Below, one piece after another: positions 21,329 through 33,230 of a stretch of DNA of 64,000 nucleotides (position 1 is the stretch's first letter; every line of letters starts with the position of its first letter). This stretch comes from Trichopria drosophilae (Eukaryota > Arthropoda > Insecta > Hymenoptera > Diapriidae). Made by a program: the position numbers and the translations under genes. A model generated the notes under the pieces. The model did not search any database, had not been told where the DNA came from, and worked only from the letters and a program-made list of their open reading frames with translations. Location: NCBI GenBank assembly GCA_030407085.1, contig CM059582.1:140199501-140263500 (forward strand), in the 5' to 3' direction.

Positions 21329-21611
21329 CTCTCTAAATCTGAATAAATCAAAAACTACTAATCTTAAGCGAAAAGTGGGTTATCATCAATTAGTCGTTTT
21401 TTAACTAGAAAATAGTAAAAAACTAGTAATTTATAAGTAAATTTCTACTAATCTGAAACTAGAAATTGACTTTTTTAATGCAATACTTTTTAGAATTAGT
21501 AATAGATTAGTAGCTTTTTACTATTTATTAGTCAATGTTTTTACTAATTGAATTAGTGGCCCACTTTTCTCTTTTTTATCAGTAGTTTTTAACTAATTCA
21601 GATTTAGAGAG
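21329..21611. mobile_element. 283-bp MITE, TA target duplication
   Basis: The ends CTCTCTAAATCTGAAT and ATTCAGATTTAGAGAG are exact reverse complements, and arm pairing continues imperfectly inward past AAAAACTACT and AGTGGG for about 70 bp. TA flanks both ends. The interior is AT-rich with alternating TAGTAAT/ATTAGTA words and no coding frame. Probably moved by a Tc1/mariner transposase. Confidence 0.85.
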
Positions 21612-24600
21612 TAATCTTTGTTGAATATACTCTTGATGCTATGGCATCAAAATGTAGCTCTTTAGTGAAATTCAAAATATTTTATGATAATATCTGAGCA
21701 ACATGATAATTATGCCATGGGAGATTATCATGTTGTATAGAAAAAAATTACGGCAGCGTAAATCTTTGACTTTTATTTATATTTACTATTGTGCAGCCTT
21801 CTTGTGAAAAATTCTACTTTGTAGGTAGAGCAAACTGGACAGCAATCGGCCACCTTGAAGTCCTCAGGCAATTTACGTATGTAATTATAGTTTAAAAATT
21901 TTGCAAATAATTAATAACAAACGATCGTTTCATTAAAAGTTTTTGAATATGTTGAAAAGTGCCCGATAACTGTCTCATTCACTTGACCAACTACTTATCT
22001 TTTTGAGATTTTTGGAAGATACAATTTTTTTAATAAGTAAAAAATACTTTTTGGCGAATATTACTCCCGTTTTATTTTATGAGAGTTCTCAAGACTAACA
22101 TTCTGTTGTTAAATTAAAAAAACAATGCTGGTTGCACTTTCGACATTTAGTTTACTAAATTCATTATTTAAACTGGTCGACTACTGTCTGTTTTGATGAT
22201 TTTGCAAAATATAATTTTTTGATTGGCCAAACATTATTTTTTCCTTATTATAACAACCGTTAAGATAAATTTCCCATTGCTAAATTGTGTTTCTATTGTT
22301 GAACGGAATTTAAAGTCAAATGTACTGAAATAAGAACTTTTAGTGCCCGATAACTGTACCGTTTACCTTGCTGTGTGACACATATTACATGAAAAAAAAT
22401 ATTAAAATATATATCTTGCACAATTTGATTGTCATAATTAATCAAATTAAGCTTTATATTTTAAGATAACATATAGATGTTTACCTCTCAACGATGTATC
22501 GTTATACATTGCCATATTTTCAGTATAATTAAGTGTAGGATTGCCTGAATGTATACACAAAAAACAAATTAGCGTTGGCCTTTAATATAAACACTAATTG
22601 GATAAAATTATATTATAATTATATCATTATACTCGATAAACTTTCAAACTTCTGTTGATTTGACGCGTTTCCATCAGAACTTTTCTTCCTTTTATTTTCA
22701 CGCTCGTATCCTATAAATAATTTTTATAATTTGTATAATTGAATAAATAATGTTTTGATAGAAAAATACTTTATGTTTGACATGTAAAAAACTAATACGA
22801 CTCTTGTAATTTTCTAATAACTACTTTTTGTGTTTATCGTTATTTAACGATAACCAAAAAAGGAATAAATCATTGAATTTAAATAGCCAAATAAATAAAA
22901 TGTTACGATTACTCTAAATGTGTTCGCGTGAGTAGATCAATTTAAACATTAAAAAATAACGAGTAAAACCGTAATTTTACTATATAACCTCATATATTTA
23001 TGCCTGTTTATTATTCGAAATTAAATCGGCGATAAGAGTTTGTAAAATTTCGTATTTTTACAGACTTATTGATTTTCATCTGCACAATGTACTAAGTATT
23101 GAAGTTTTATAATGAAATTCAACGTATGTTATTCATAGGATTTTCTATGATTGAATGTAATAATTTTGAAATCTCGTATTATACATTGGATCTCTAAAAA
23201 TTTAAGTTGCCTTCAATATTAATTATCAAAAGTTTTAAAGAAGTTCCTGTTTTCCAGTTCTTAACATTTCTTAATCAAATTTCTGCTAGGTAAGTAGAAA
23301 ATATGTTACTATTCCAATTTATGTATTTTACATACATTCAGCTTGAATAAAAAGCCGAAAATGTATATTTGTTAGATTATAGAGCAGTTCGGATAAATCG
23401 AATAAAAAACATCCTCGCATAGTTTCCTGAAGATATATTTTTAATCTCCATGAAGACAATGTTCAGAATCATTAATTAAACTGTGGATATTTGCTATAAC
23501 CAAAACGATATGGTGAAATTTAACAAGATGCGGTTTAAAGTAAGAGAAGTTCAACATAGCTCACGGGCTTCTTAACGTGAGCAGTAGTCTAACAAGTAAT
23601 GTATAATGTATTTTTAAAATGGCTTATTTATTATACCAAACATATATTTTTAATATAAATTAATAACGAAATGTTTGTGTTTTACATAAGGTTTTATGCA
23701 ATAAAAAACTTTCAACTTTATATTCAAAACAAAACATTATTCAGATTCGCTACATTGAATCCCCTACTTTAAATCATTAAATTTGATTTATTTTGATTAA
23801 CCTCAATCAACTCTCAAGAAGGAATGGTGAACTTTTTAAAACAAGTTTCCAATTTTGACAACAAATACAACATTTGATAAATATAAAATAAAAATATACG
23901 TCTCTGAGCGATTGTTTGAATATTCTTCGGTCGTCAAGTTACTAATTTTTTAATCCTTTGTGGGGCACAGTTTTCTAGAGCACCCATTTTAAATATGATA
24001 ATTTTCGGGATCACTGATCACGAATCTAAACTCAGATTTTCAAAATTTAAAACGGCGGATTTAATAGAGCGGACAAATTTTTCAAACAAATATAAAGTGA
24101 TCCGTAGTCATTGTGAGCCTTTTAGTACCCATTATAGACATTCGGATCCATTCTGAATTGCTTAATATGTCGCATGGCTGATACAATTAGCTATTTAAAG
24201 TTTAGTGGTTCAGAACGACTGACAGAATCAATTTATTGAGCCATTTACAGCCATTATCAGTTACTACAAGCCATTTATTATAAAAAACGAAACAGAAACG
24301 GTATATTTTCAGAATTATGGCGCAAAATGGCTCATAAAATCAGTTTCTTATTACAAATTTTTTATAGCAATTCTAAGCCATTTATATGGGCATAGAATTG
24401 CTAAAATTGGTCGAGAATGACTATAAATATCTTTATTCACGGGGACTCATACCATAATTTTCAGCTATATTAAGTAATAACTAAAATAAATTTTAATATT
24501 TCTATTCTGACACTATTTTGGATGAGAAATAATGTAACAAAGAAAAAAAATTAACATTTGTTTTTACACTGTAATTTTTCTCAGTTAAAATTTCGTAAAA

Positions 24601-25050
24601 TCGATACCCTTAATTGTTAAGCAGAGTATGAGAAACAAAACAAAAAAGAATTATTTAAAAATATCGAAATTTTTAGAAGAAAAATTGTTTGTACTTATAA
24701 AATTGTTTCACTTTACAAAAATTCTTGTTGTGTGACTTTTGACTCAAAATTGTGTCAGAATAAAAATATTACAAATTTTTTAAAGGCTGAGTCTAAATCC
24801 ACGTACGAAACCCCCTGTGTTCCGCCCCCCCCCTCCCCCCTTCTCTTACGGGTTGACTTCGGATATAGAATCTCTCTATTTGACGCAAAATATGGAAAAC
24901 GTATACGTGGATATAGACACTCCGTTTTTTAAATTATTACTGAACATAGCTGGAAGTTCAGGTATGGGTCCCCTAATTTGGTAATAAATAAATCAATAAA
25001 ATATTAGTATATTATATACTATTTTTTCAAACACTTGCGGAAAGTTCGAG
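21612..25050. other. 3.4 kb of AT-rich DNA without recognised genes
   Basis: Only local features: a short inverted repeat AACATGATAAT...ATTATCATGTT at 21700-21735 and a C-rich run at 24815-24840. A small hairpin with CCGCAC words (25055-25095) sits at the right edge. All longer reading frames are short and unrecognisable. It lies within the 14.9-kb inverted-repeat structure. Confidence 0.5.
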
Positions 25051-25271
25051 GTGTCCGCAAAACCGTGCGGCAATATCTATTACCGCACAGAATTACGTAC
25101 TTTTCGTACGGCAAACGAGACTTTCCGCACAGTGTTTCACAAAGTTGCTATATACGTCTATTTTATATTATTCAGGGACAGTATCAACATTTTTGAACAA
25201 TCATTGCAAAAGTTAGAAAGAAGTTTTATTCCAGAAGACATATTCGTCGCTTACGATCACAGCAAACAGAT

Positions 25272-27500
25272 TTGGATTTAAAAAACTTAAACGAAATATC
25301 GAATATAGTATTCGATAGGGAGTTTGGCAATGATGTTGGCAATGTCGAAGACAATCATGCTTGTATAAAAAGCGAAAACGAGAATATTTTTCGAAACGAA
25401 TTAATGAGCAGTATCAACATTGAGACTACATTCGAAAATAAAGATATAGATGACATTTCGATTTCTAGCACTTCAATTCGTGATAATTATTGCGATAATT
25501 CAGAGCGATGTGAAAGACCGGATTTGCAGTCCGAAGTATATAATGAATCATCTGAAGACGAAAGTGGATGCGACGAAGATTCTAATATATTATAGTTGGG
25601 TTTCAAAATGCACGAAGAAGATGAGCTGTTATTGACCGATAGTGACTCCAGCATTTCTTCTTCAGAATCAGAAAATGATAATGAAAATTTCAACCTAACG
25701 TCCAACTTTACTAAGAATTTACGAGTATGGGCATTATTATTTCATATTCCTCTAGTTGCTATAATTGCTCTATTTATTATTCTCAACAAATTTACCAGTA
25801 GCATATTTCCGCGCGATGCTAGGAGTCTTTTACGTACGCCACGAAGCACGAATATCTGCGTTTTATCAGATGGTGGAGAGTATCATCATATAGGATTAAA
25901 GAGTGCGATTGCTTCTATACTAAAAGAAGGTAGTTTTAAGACAAATTCAGAACATACCATCAGTTTAATCGTTAATATTGACGGTTTACCTATCTACAAA
26001 CCATCCACGAACTCTTTATGGCCAATCATGTGTTCAACTTTACATTCCAAGCATGTATACCTAATTGGCGCATATTATGGAACTCATCATCCATCCAATT
26101 CTAACGAATTCTTATCAGAATTCGTCGATGACATGACATATTTTTGTAAAAACGATGTCAAATAAAAGAAGAGAGTAATCAAAATACAATTTTCGGCACT
26201 GATTTGCGATACACCGGCGAAGAAATTAGTTTTAAAAGTGAAGGGTCACGCTGGTTACAACAGCTGCACCAAATGTACCATTAAAGGAGAAGGAATTGCT
26301 CCGAAATGCCACCGTAGAAATCAAAAGATGAAGAAGAAGCGTGTGTGTTTCCCTGGAATTGGTCCATTTAAACTACGTCCTGATGAGAAATTCAGAGCTC
26401 ATTGTTACAAAGGCACTTATCAAGAACCTGGCCAAGAAAGTATTCTAAACAATATCCCCGGATTTGGACCTGTTACCAATGTACCACTCGATTATATGCA
26501 CCTCGTTTTATTAGGTGTCTTAAAAAAATTAATCGTGTTGTGGATATTCGATCCTGGAGTAAAACTTTCCAAAGACGTAGCCGACAGAATTTCTGCAAAA
26601 TTAATAGAACTGAGAAAAAGTCAACCATCGGATTTTTATAGACGGCTAAGATCTCTAAGAGATTTTAAATTGTGGAACGCATCGGAATTCAGACATTTTT
26701 TATTGTATAGTGGGCCGATAGTTCTGCAAAACGCTTTAAGCAAAGAAATGTACTTAAATTTTTTAGTGCTTCACGTGGCAATAATAATATTATCTAGTCC
26801 AATTCATATCAAAATACAAAGTAATATTGATTATGCCCATAAACTATTACAGTACTTCATTCAAACGTTTGAATGCATTTATGGGAAAGAGTACATGTCC
26901 CATAATTTCCACAATCTTCTTCACATTTGCGATGATGTCAGGAAATATGGGCATTTAGATTTGTTTAGCGCATTTAAATTTGAAAATTTCATGTCCATTA
27001 TTAAACGGAAATTACGCCGAAAAAACAAACCTCTACAACAACTACATCGAAGATATTCTGAATAGGAGGCTGCGAAAAATCTTAATATCAACAAAAAACT
27101 TTTAAACAGTAATCTAAAACGTCCGCATTCTAGAGGGCCTATGATCGGCAATGTAAAACATATCAAGGGACAATTGCAAGTAGTAGAAATAGATTCATTT
27201 TCTATCAACTGTGCCAGTTCAAGAAATAACTGTGTTTTATTTAAAGACGGGTCGATCGGTGTTAATCATAATATTATACAATGTGTCAACGACGATACTT
27301 TCTTGGTTGGAAATAAAGTTTTATCACTAGGAAATCTCTACAATGAACCAATCAATTCAACATTGCTACACATCCAAAGAGTATCCAAAGAAAATGATCG
27401 GTCGGCATGGAAACTGAAAGATGTGGATGCAAAGTTATGGCAAATTAAGAGAAAATGCGAGACAATTGTTTTTCCTATTCTGCACACTGAATCTGAATAG
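25272..27500 (+). pseudogene. tnp2-like (CACTA/EnSpm-type) transposase, one frame with three in-frame stops
   Basis: A single frame of 743 codons has stops only at 25593-25595 (TAG), 26163-26165 (TAA) and 27063-27065 (TAG), and no frameshift. The N-terminal part is acidic and Ser-rich. From about 25710 come LRVWALLFHIP, FPRDARSLLRTPR and GGEYHHIGLKSAI, then NIDGLPIYKPSTNSLWPIM with a candidate catalytic Asp. The zinc-type GHAGYNSCTKC block begins at 26241, and later HNLLHICDDVRKYGHLD and FSAFKFENF appear. I recognise this order as the insect transposase family related to plant tnp2. The acidic start, lacking an ATG in a good place, may miss an upstream exon. It is flanked by the long inverted repeats, which may be its own termini. 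Confidence 0.65.
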
Positions 27501-28270
27501 TAAAATGATCTACAAGCTCGAAGTTTCAATAAAAACCACTGCAGACAGGTATAAAACACTTTCGACGTTATTATAGCAGGTTCAAATGATATTTATTAAG
27601 AAGGATCTGTCCCAAAGGAACGAAATTACTAAGTACACAAGGTAGGGGTCAAAATCATTAACAAACGAAGATTCCAATATACGAAACATGTAAATGTTCA
27701 GTATATGAGGTTAGCACACTAACTAGCGTAACTATCTCGACTTGCTGCTTTCAATAATATAATTTTAACAGAAACATATTTCTGGCATTCGTATGTATTA
27801 ACATATAAGACAGTATTAAAATGTATATTAAAAGGCATATTTCAAGTATTATTGAAGTTTAGCATTGTTATTGATCGCCACTATTTTATGTTTGCCTTAA
27901 AATGAGCGTTGTGGCGGTCATTTTTATTCAATATTTACTTAAAAAGTTCGTTGACATGAATTTTCAAGTAATATCTTTCGCATCTGCTTTAAATTGTAAA
28001 CCTATATGTGATATTGTATGTAATGTTCGCATAAGGCACATGTTAGAATTACCTAATTCAACATTAGTTTTCAGTGAAATTTAGTGGATTTCCACCTCCA
28101 ACTTTGTATACACGTAGAAATCCACTTGAGCTATAATATTTTTAAACTCGAAAGCATTATCCCAAGTAGAAATTAAAAAAGTAGAGTTTCCCTTGTCAAT
28201 ATAGAATAAATCCGTTCTACACAAAGCTAATATAATTGAATTAATATGAACAATTTGTAAATGTTAAGTG
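27501..28270. other. AT-rich stretch, nothing recognised
   Basis: No repeat, domain or structural signal was found between the transposase pseudogene and the 348-bp MITE. Short frames such as 27902-28084 have no recognisable content. Confidence 0.5.
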
Positions 28271-28271
28271 C

Positions 28272-28623
28272 CTTCCATTCGGCTCAGTCGATAAGACAGT
28301 AAACTACGGTATAAAACTTAAATTAAAAATGATTGAAGCGATTTCTCAAAATTCAAACCCATTATAATAAAATTGGAACCCATATGCATTATGTCCTAAA
28401 AAATATGAAACAAGTTGGATAAGAAACCATCGTGAATCGTCCGGAATAAGGAAAAATCATTTATTCAGAACAACTCTGGATGGATTATTATCCAACGTGT
28501 TTCATATTTTGTAGGACATCATATATTGGTTACAATTTTTAGTGCAGATCCCGAATTTTGAAAAAATCGATTAAATCATTTTTAATATTTAAGTTTTTAC
28601 TTACCGACTGGTCCGAATGGAAT
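28272..28623. mobile_element. ~350-bp fold-back MITE
   Basis: TTCCATTCGG at the left end (28272 on) and CCGAATGGAA at the right end bound a nearly full-length palindrome. Pairing continues through AAAAATGATT and ATTATGTCCT to the inner stem AATATGAAACAAGTTGGATA with its complement at 28490-28515. About 65 bp of loop remain. No target duplication is obvious and there is no coding capacity. Confidence 0.8.
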
Positions 28624-28939
28624 CCCCTTAAGAATGATCATGCGATTACTTCGGGTAAAAATTAAATACGTTACTAGCCAGTGACTTTCTAGTTCCACGA
28701 TTTTATTTAGTGTACGTTTGTGACAAAGAAGTAAAAGTAGACAAATTTCTACTAGGACTATTATGTTTCATTTCATGACACGTCTTCCTCAAAAAGCGAA
28801 TTTACATTCCATAAGGTATATTAAGCATGTAACACTTCACCTATTTCAGGTAAAATTAATTTGGCTTTAAGTGATAACGCGTTCGAACTATTAGTGAAGT
28901 CGCTGTAGAAAGTGTAGATCGTCGCAGTTCTCCTCTCTT

Positions 28940-29065
28940 CACTGAGAAAAGGTTTCTTTAATACAAATAAAGTTTATTAACTATTAACAAATCTTTATTT
29001 CATCCAAATAAATTTATTAATAGCAAATAAACCTTATTCACATTAAACGAACCTTTTTCTCAGTG
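28940..29065. mobile_element. 126-bp MITE with CACTGAGAAAA termini
   Basis: CACTGAGAAAAGGTT at 28940 and AACCTTTTTCTCAGTG ending 29065 form the terminal repeats. The interior repeats AAATAAA(C/G)(T/C)TTATTAA words. Shares its outer 12 bp with the MITE at 16488-16928, so both belong to one terminal family despite unrelated interiors. Flanking TT may be the 2-bp duplication. Confidence 0.85.
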
Positions 29066-29422
29066 TTGATATCGCATTCTACTCCAAACTGCATCATTAC
29101 CCATGCATAAACCGTACCTATGTTTCCCCAATAATTTTCAAAATAAATAAAACTATATTTAAAATTCTGAATACATACATGTCTGTGCTGTTTTCAGTAG
29201 ATCCATCAATTTTGAACGAAAGCGCTGTTGCAAGGACTAATCAACATCAACAAGCGACACTTGAAATTGCTCCAATGTGGTTGAATATATTCATTAAGTA
29301 GAAACACAAGAACTTCATGGTTTAAACGGATATTTTACTTGCCGTTAAATGGGCTCATAATAATGTAATGTCACAATGTACATACGATCTTCGTAAAATG
29401 CTATTTTATAATTCTTATCTTC

Positions 29423-30484
29423 TCATTAAAATTTCATACGTTAAATAAAATGTTGGTACAAGACTACTCTACTTCTATATTTTTACATAGAATTGTGGTT
29501 TCTGTAACTTACTGCATAATGGGTTTAAAAATACCACACAATGTAATTTTAAGATTTTAGTCATATATATTTATATTTTTTTAATAATTCTCTGTAGAAA
29601 TTTCGTCTGCAGAAATCATATGGATTTCTCCACCTGGAATTTATAGTCGTTTAAACAATACTCGGATTATTGTAAGATAATGCGTTTTCATTGATTGAGC
29701 GTGAGATTTGAGATCTGAAAAGCTATACTATAAATTCCAGTCTCCATGTTCAATGGAAAAATCCAAATTGAAAAATTTCTTGAATGTGAAGAAATTCAGA
29801 TAGATTCCAGGATGAATATTGAATAATTTTATAATACACTGAAACAAGAAGCGAGTCGATCGTCGTCATCATTGTCACCGTATTCATCGTCATCATCACA
29901 GCCATCATCACTGACATCATCATTGTCGTTATCGTCGTCGTCGTTCGTCGTCGTCATTATCATCGCGATAAAAATGTAGTCCATATATTAAACAAAATCG
30001 ATCGCTTAATAACCCTAATTCACAATCGCGTTCTGCTAATATTAAGAGGACCGTTTTTGAAATAATCCACAGGATTATTAAAACTATCTGGATATTAAGA
30101 TTCTTCAATACACCAGGTACGTTCCAGATAGTAGTCAGTGAATATTCCAGATATATTGAAAGTAATATTCTTCAATATTCGAAAAACGAATTCTGGTATA
30201 TTCCAGGCAATATTCCGTCAATATTCCACAGAAATATTCAAAACACTTTAATAGGAATATTTCCGCATCATACCTTTTCATATTCCTGGAATATTCAGGA
30301 CAATATTCCGTCAATATTCCACCGGAATATTCTAGGTACATTCGCTGGAATATACCAGACGTGGGACATTTCAATGTTTCCTCCATCTTGACGGAATATT
30401 CCATTGGAATATTCCCAATGTTCCAATGGAATATTCCTGGAATATGAATGGAATATGGCGTACTAATTGGGTATTCATTAATGC
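29423..30484 (-). repeat. Right arm of the long inverted repeat
   Basis: Reverse-complement copy of 15597-17090. It keeps the GGAATATTCC cluster (30170-30440) and the GAC/GAT tract (29850-29960) but lacks the left arm's MITE. Both arms hold an 89-codon frame that differs by about six bases, four of which change the residue, so there is no sign of selection on it. Confidence 0.9.
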
Positions 30485-31060
30485 AATATACAATAATGTG
30501 AAAAGAAAATTTTTCATACTGTCAGAACACCACAACATTTTTCAAGAAACTTCTTTGAAATCAAAGTAATTCTAATGATATATTTAATGAAATTACCATT
30601 TAATACAATAATGTCATTAATGTATTTAATGAACTTTAAAAATCGATGCGATATCATCAATAACATCCACATTGGCCCTTATTCCAAGCATTCCACAACT
30701 GGCTTGTCAAAAACTTGGCTGCCCTTTTAGTCAAGTTTTTCGGAGAAACTTGGTCCCCGCAGAATGGTCCCCATTTCGAAGTATCATGCAATTTTCAGAA
30801 TACATGCATTAGTTTCCTCGCTCGCTAACGCTCGCTCGTGATGTATACTTATTGACATATCTTTTTTAGAATGGATGTGATATCATATGTATTGAAATAT
30901 TTATCATAATTTTAGAGTGATAATAAGAAAACATGATCTTTGGATATCATATAGCTAAAGGGATAGACTTTTAGAAAATTGTACACGTTAATTGTAATTT
31001 CCAGTCCTGTAATGTCTATTAGGATAAAGGGTAGGTATTGTCAACCGGCTTTATGTTATT
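30485..31060. other. AT-rich stretch, nothing recognised
   Basis: Flank of the large element. No repeat or gene was seen. Confidence 0.5.

Positions 31061-31062
<2 letters not shown>

Positions 31063-31122
<60 letters not shown>
31063..31122. repeat. (TA)n microsatellite
   Basis: About 30 uninterrupted TA units, flanked by AACCGG on the left and CCGGTT on the right, so the tract sits at the centre of a longer palindrome. Confidence 0.95.
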
Positions 31123-31124
<2 letters not shown>

Positions 31125-31918
31125 CCGGTTCTTTGTGACAATTATTGAATTATAAACAAAAGCTACATAGATATATATGTCATATTTTGAAAACAAATTT
31201 TTGTTTGTTAATGGAGTAATTTTTGTTTGCATTATACACACAAAAATACTACATATGTGGTTATTTTTATTTTAATCTGATGAAATACCATTTACTAAGC
31301 CACTGGTCATTCATAGCTCGAATGTTGCGTAAACAATTATTTCCAACTACTGTCATAAATAAGCGTATTTCATGTTTGAAACATAATTAGAAATAGGGTT
31401 TAATTTCAAATAAAACAGCTGTAATGGAAAGCCGTACTATCCAGCCAATAAAGTAGAAATCCGTAAAAAAATGAAAATTAAAGCAAAAAATTAAAATTAA
31501 AATAGATTGTTTTGAAATCAGACATTATAGCAGGATTTATTATTATTACATATCGACGGCTGCTGCGAACCCTTGCGAAAATCGGGGCGTACGAAAAGAG
31601 CGTACACATGCCGTACCATTAGTGTAAATTGGACCCTGTACGCTAAATGTACACTAATGATACAAATAGCGCCCTCTTTGCGTACATTCATTGATTACCG
31701 GAATAGCGTATTAAAAGTATACGATTAGCGTACCATATTTCCAATAAAAATATATTTCTTACGTTCGCTTATGATACGCTGGTTGTACATTACTTGGATT
31801 TTCCTAGCGTACTCTTTCGTACGAGGTACGTACATTCGTTTTGTACACTGACGTGATGTACATGAATTGTACGCTTTGTGCACTTTTTTATACATTCAAA
31901 AACACCAGGTGTGTGGTT

Positions 31919-31921
<3 letters not shown>

Positions 31922-31972
<51 letters not shown>
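31922..31972. repeat. (TA)n microsatellite inside the fold-back element
   Basis: About 25 uninterrupted TA units between GTTAGG and GCATGTGT. Confidence 0.95.
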
Positions 31973-31975
<3 letters not shown>

Positions 31976-32148
31976 TGTGTATATTACAAAGTAAAAATGT
32001 GTAAGAAACGAAAACAAATCTAGATATGTATTACATATTAATTCTTACGTTTTAAAATTTACTATATGGGTGAAATGGGTCGAAGTACAATAATGGCATT
32101 TGTCACTGATGGCGTTTTTCACCGACGCACTAGTGAACACTCAGTGTA

Positions 32149-32284
32149 AGCTTGCGTTCGATTTAGAAGCAATCGTCCCCCAATCGTACCCGGTTTTATA
32201 TAGACAGTATACCTAGGTGGGTACCCTGACGGGTACGATTGGGATACGATTGGGGGACGATTGCTTCTAAATCGAACGCAAGCT
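32149..32284. mobile_element. 136-bp hairpin MITE, TA-flanked, nested in the fold-back element
   Basis: The arm AGCTTGCGTTCGATTTAGAA at 32149 and its exact complement ending at 32284 extend as perfect pairing over about 36 bp through GCAATCGTCCCCCAATCGTA. An 11-bp partial repeat is added in the right arm. TA lies on both sides. No coding capacity. Confidence 0.88.
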
Positions 32285-32484
32285 ATATATCTACCTATGT
32301 ATGTTTTTCAAATGCATGCAAAATTATGAGACGTTCAGTACGCACTAGTGCAGTCAGTGCAAAATGCTATGACTGCACTAGTACGCGCTGAATTTTGCAC
32401 GCATTAAAAAAGGCCTGAGCACAATGGAGCCATACATTTCAGTGAACTAATAACGTACGTTTAGTGTACAATAATATTAATAAA

Positions 32485-32715
32485 ATATCATTCGGTTTCG
32501 CTCCCCGTACATTTTCCGTACATCAATGTACAGCCTAGTTTCGCCTCCCGTACGTCTCCAGTACACTAATACCGTGCGCTTATTGTACAAAAATATTAAA
32601 ATATCATTCGGTTTCGCTCTCCGTACATTTTCCGTACGCATCAATGTACAGTTTAGTTTCGCCTCCATACGTTTCCAGTACGCTAATGGCGTGCGTTTAT
32701 TGTACAAAAATAAAG
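32485..32715. repeat. Tandem duplication, unit about 118 bp
   Basis: AATATCATTCGGTTTCGCTC recurs at 32485 and 32603. Each unit continues with CCGTACATTTTCCGTAC and TTATTGTACAAAAATA. The second copy is slightly shorter and has several substitutions. Confidence 0.85.
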
Positions 32716-32952
32716 CAGTTACACCTTTTGTACACTATGGGTACTCTTTAATTTACGTTTGATGTACACTTTCAGACACTATTTATGTACGCTTTTTTAT
32801 TCTACTGTTGTACGCTTAAAAAGGTCCAATTTACTCTTACCTACGCTAATTTCCCGCTTGTTGTACTCTTTTGTCCACTACACCGTACGTTTCTTGTACA
32901 TTAAAGCGTACTCTTTCTGTACTTTTTGCGTACTCCCCGATTTTCACCAGGG

Positions 32953-33230
32953 AAGAATAAAAAACAGTATAATTCAAAAAATTGTAACGAAAATCCACAT
33001 ATTTTAAAATTTGCAAATTTACAAATTATGAATTATAGTATAAAGTGATCAGAATGGAAAATATTTAATAATGTGGTAATTTTGCACCTATCTTGTATAT
33101 CTTTTTTGTATATGTTTTGTATGTCGTTTTTCCACACCACCACAGAGGTAACGACCCGGCGCGTTTCTTTTTGTCAATGGGAAGACGCCGTGAGCCATAC
33201 ATAACCCATATTTTAAAGTAGTATGTAAAC
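32953..33230. other. Spacer with TATCTTGTATATCTTTTTTG words, nothing recognised
   Basis: No supported feature apart from the target duplication ATGTAAAC at 33223-33230, which belongs to the element that follows. Confidence 0.5.

Larger units (their letters stand above)
15597..30484. mobile_element. 14.9-kb element bounded by ~1.05-kb inverted repeats, carrying a tnp2-like transposase
   Basis: The left arm (15597-17090, less an inserted MITE) and right arm (29423-30484) are inverted copies, about 93-95 percent alike over the outer 450 bp by eye and lower further in. Between them lie a CACTA/EnSpm-like transposase pseudogene, a short acidic ORF just inside the left arm, and several smaller transposons. 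CACTA elements are known for subterminal repeats bound by transposase; the arms' repeated GGAATATTCC fits that idea. The alternative is two independent insertions of one ~1-kb repeat facing each other. No clear terminal CACTA motif or target duplication was found, so the outer limits are approximate. Confidence 0.55.
31570..32952. mobile_element. 1.38-kb fold-back element rich in GTAC words
   Basis: The left end CCCTTGCGAAAATCGGGGCG (31570) and the right end, whose reverse complement begins CCCTGGTGAAAATCGGGG (to 32952), form imperfect TIRs. Pairing continues as GTACG and GAAAAGAG words. The interior is dominated by CGTACA/TGTACG motifs and includes a 118-bp tandem duplication (32485-32602 and 32603-32715), a (TA)n tract (31922-31972) and a nested hairpin MITE. 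No coding capacity. Target duplication not evident beyond AA. Confidence 0.65.
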
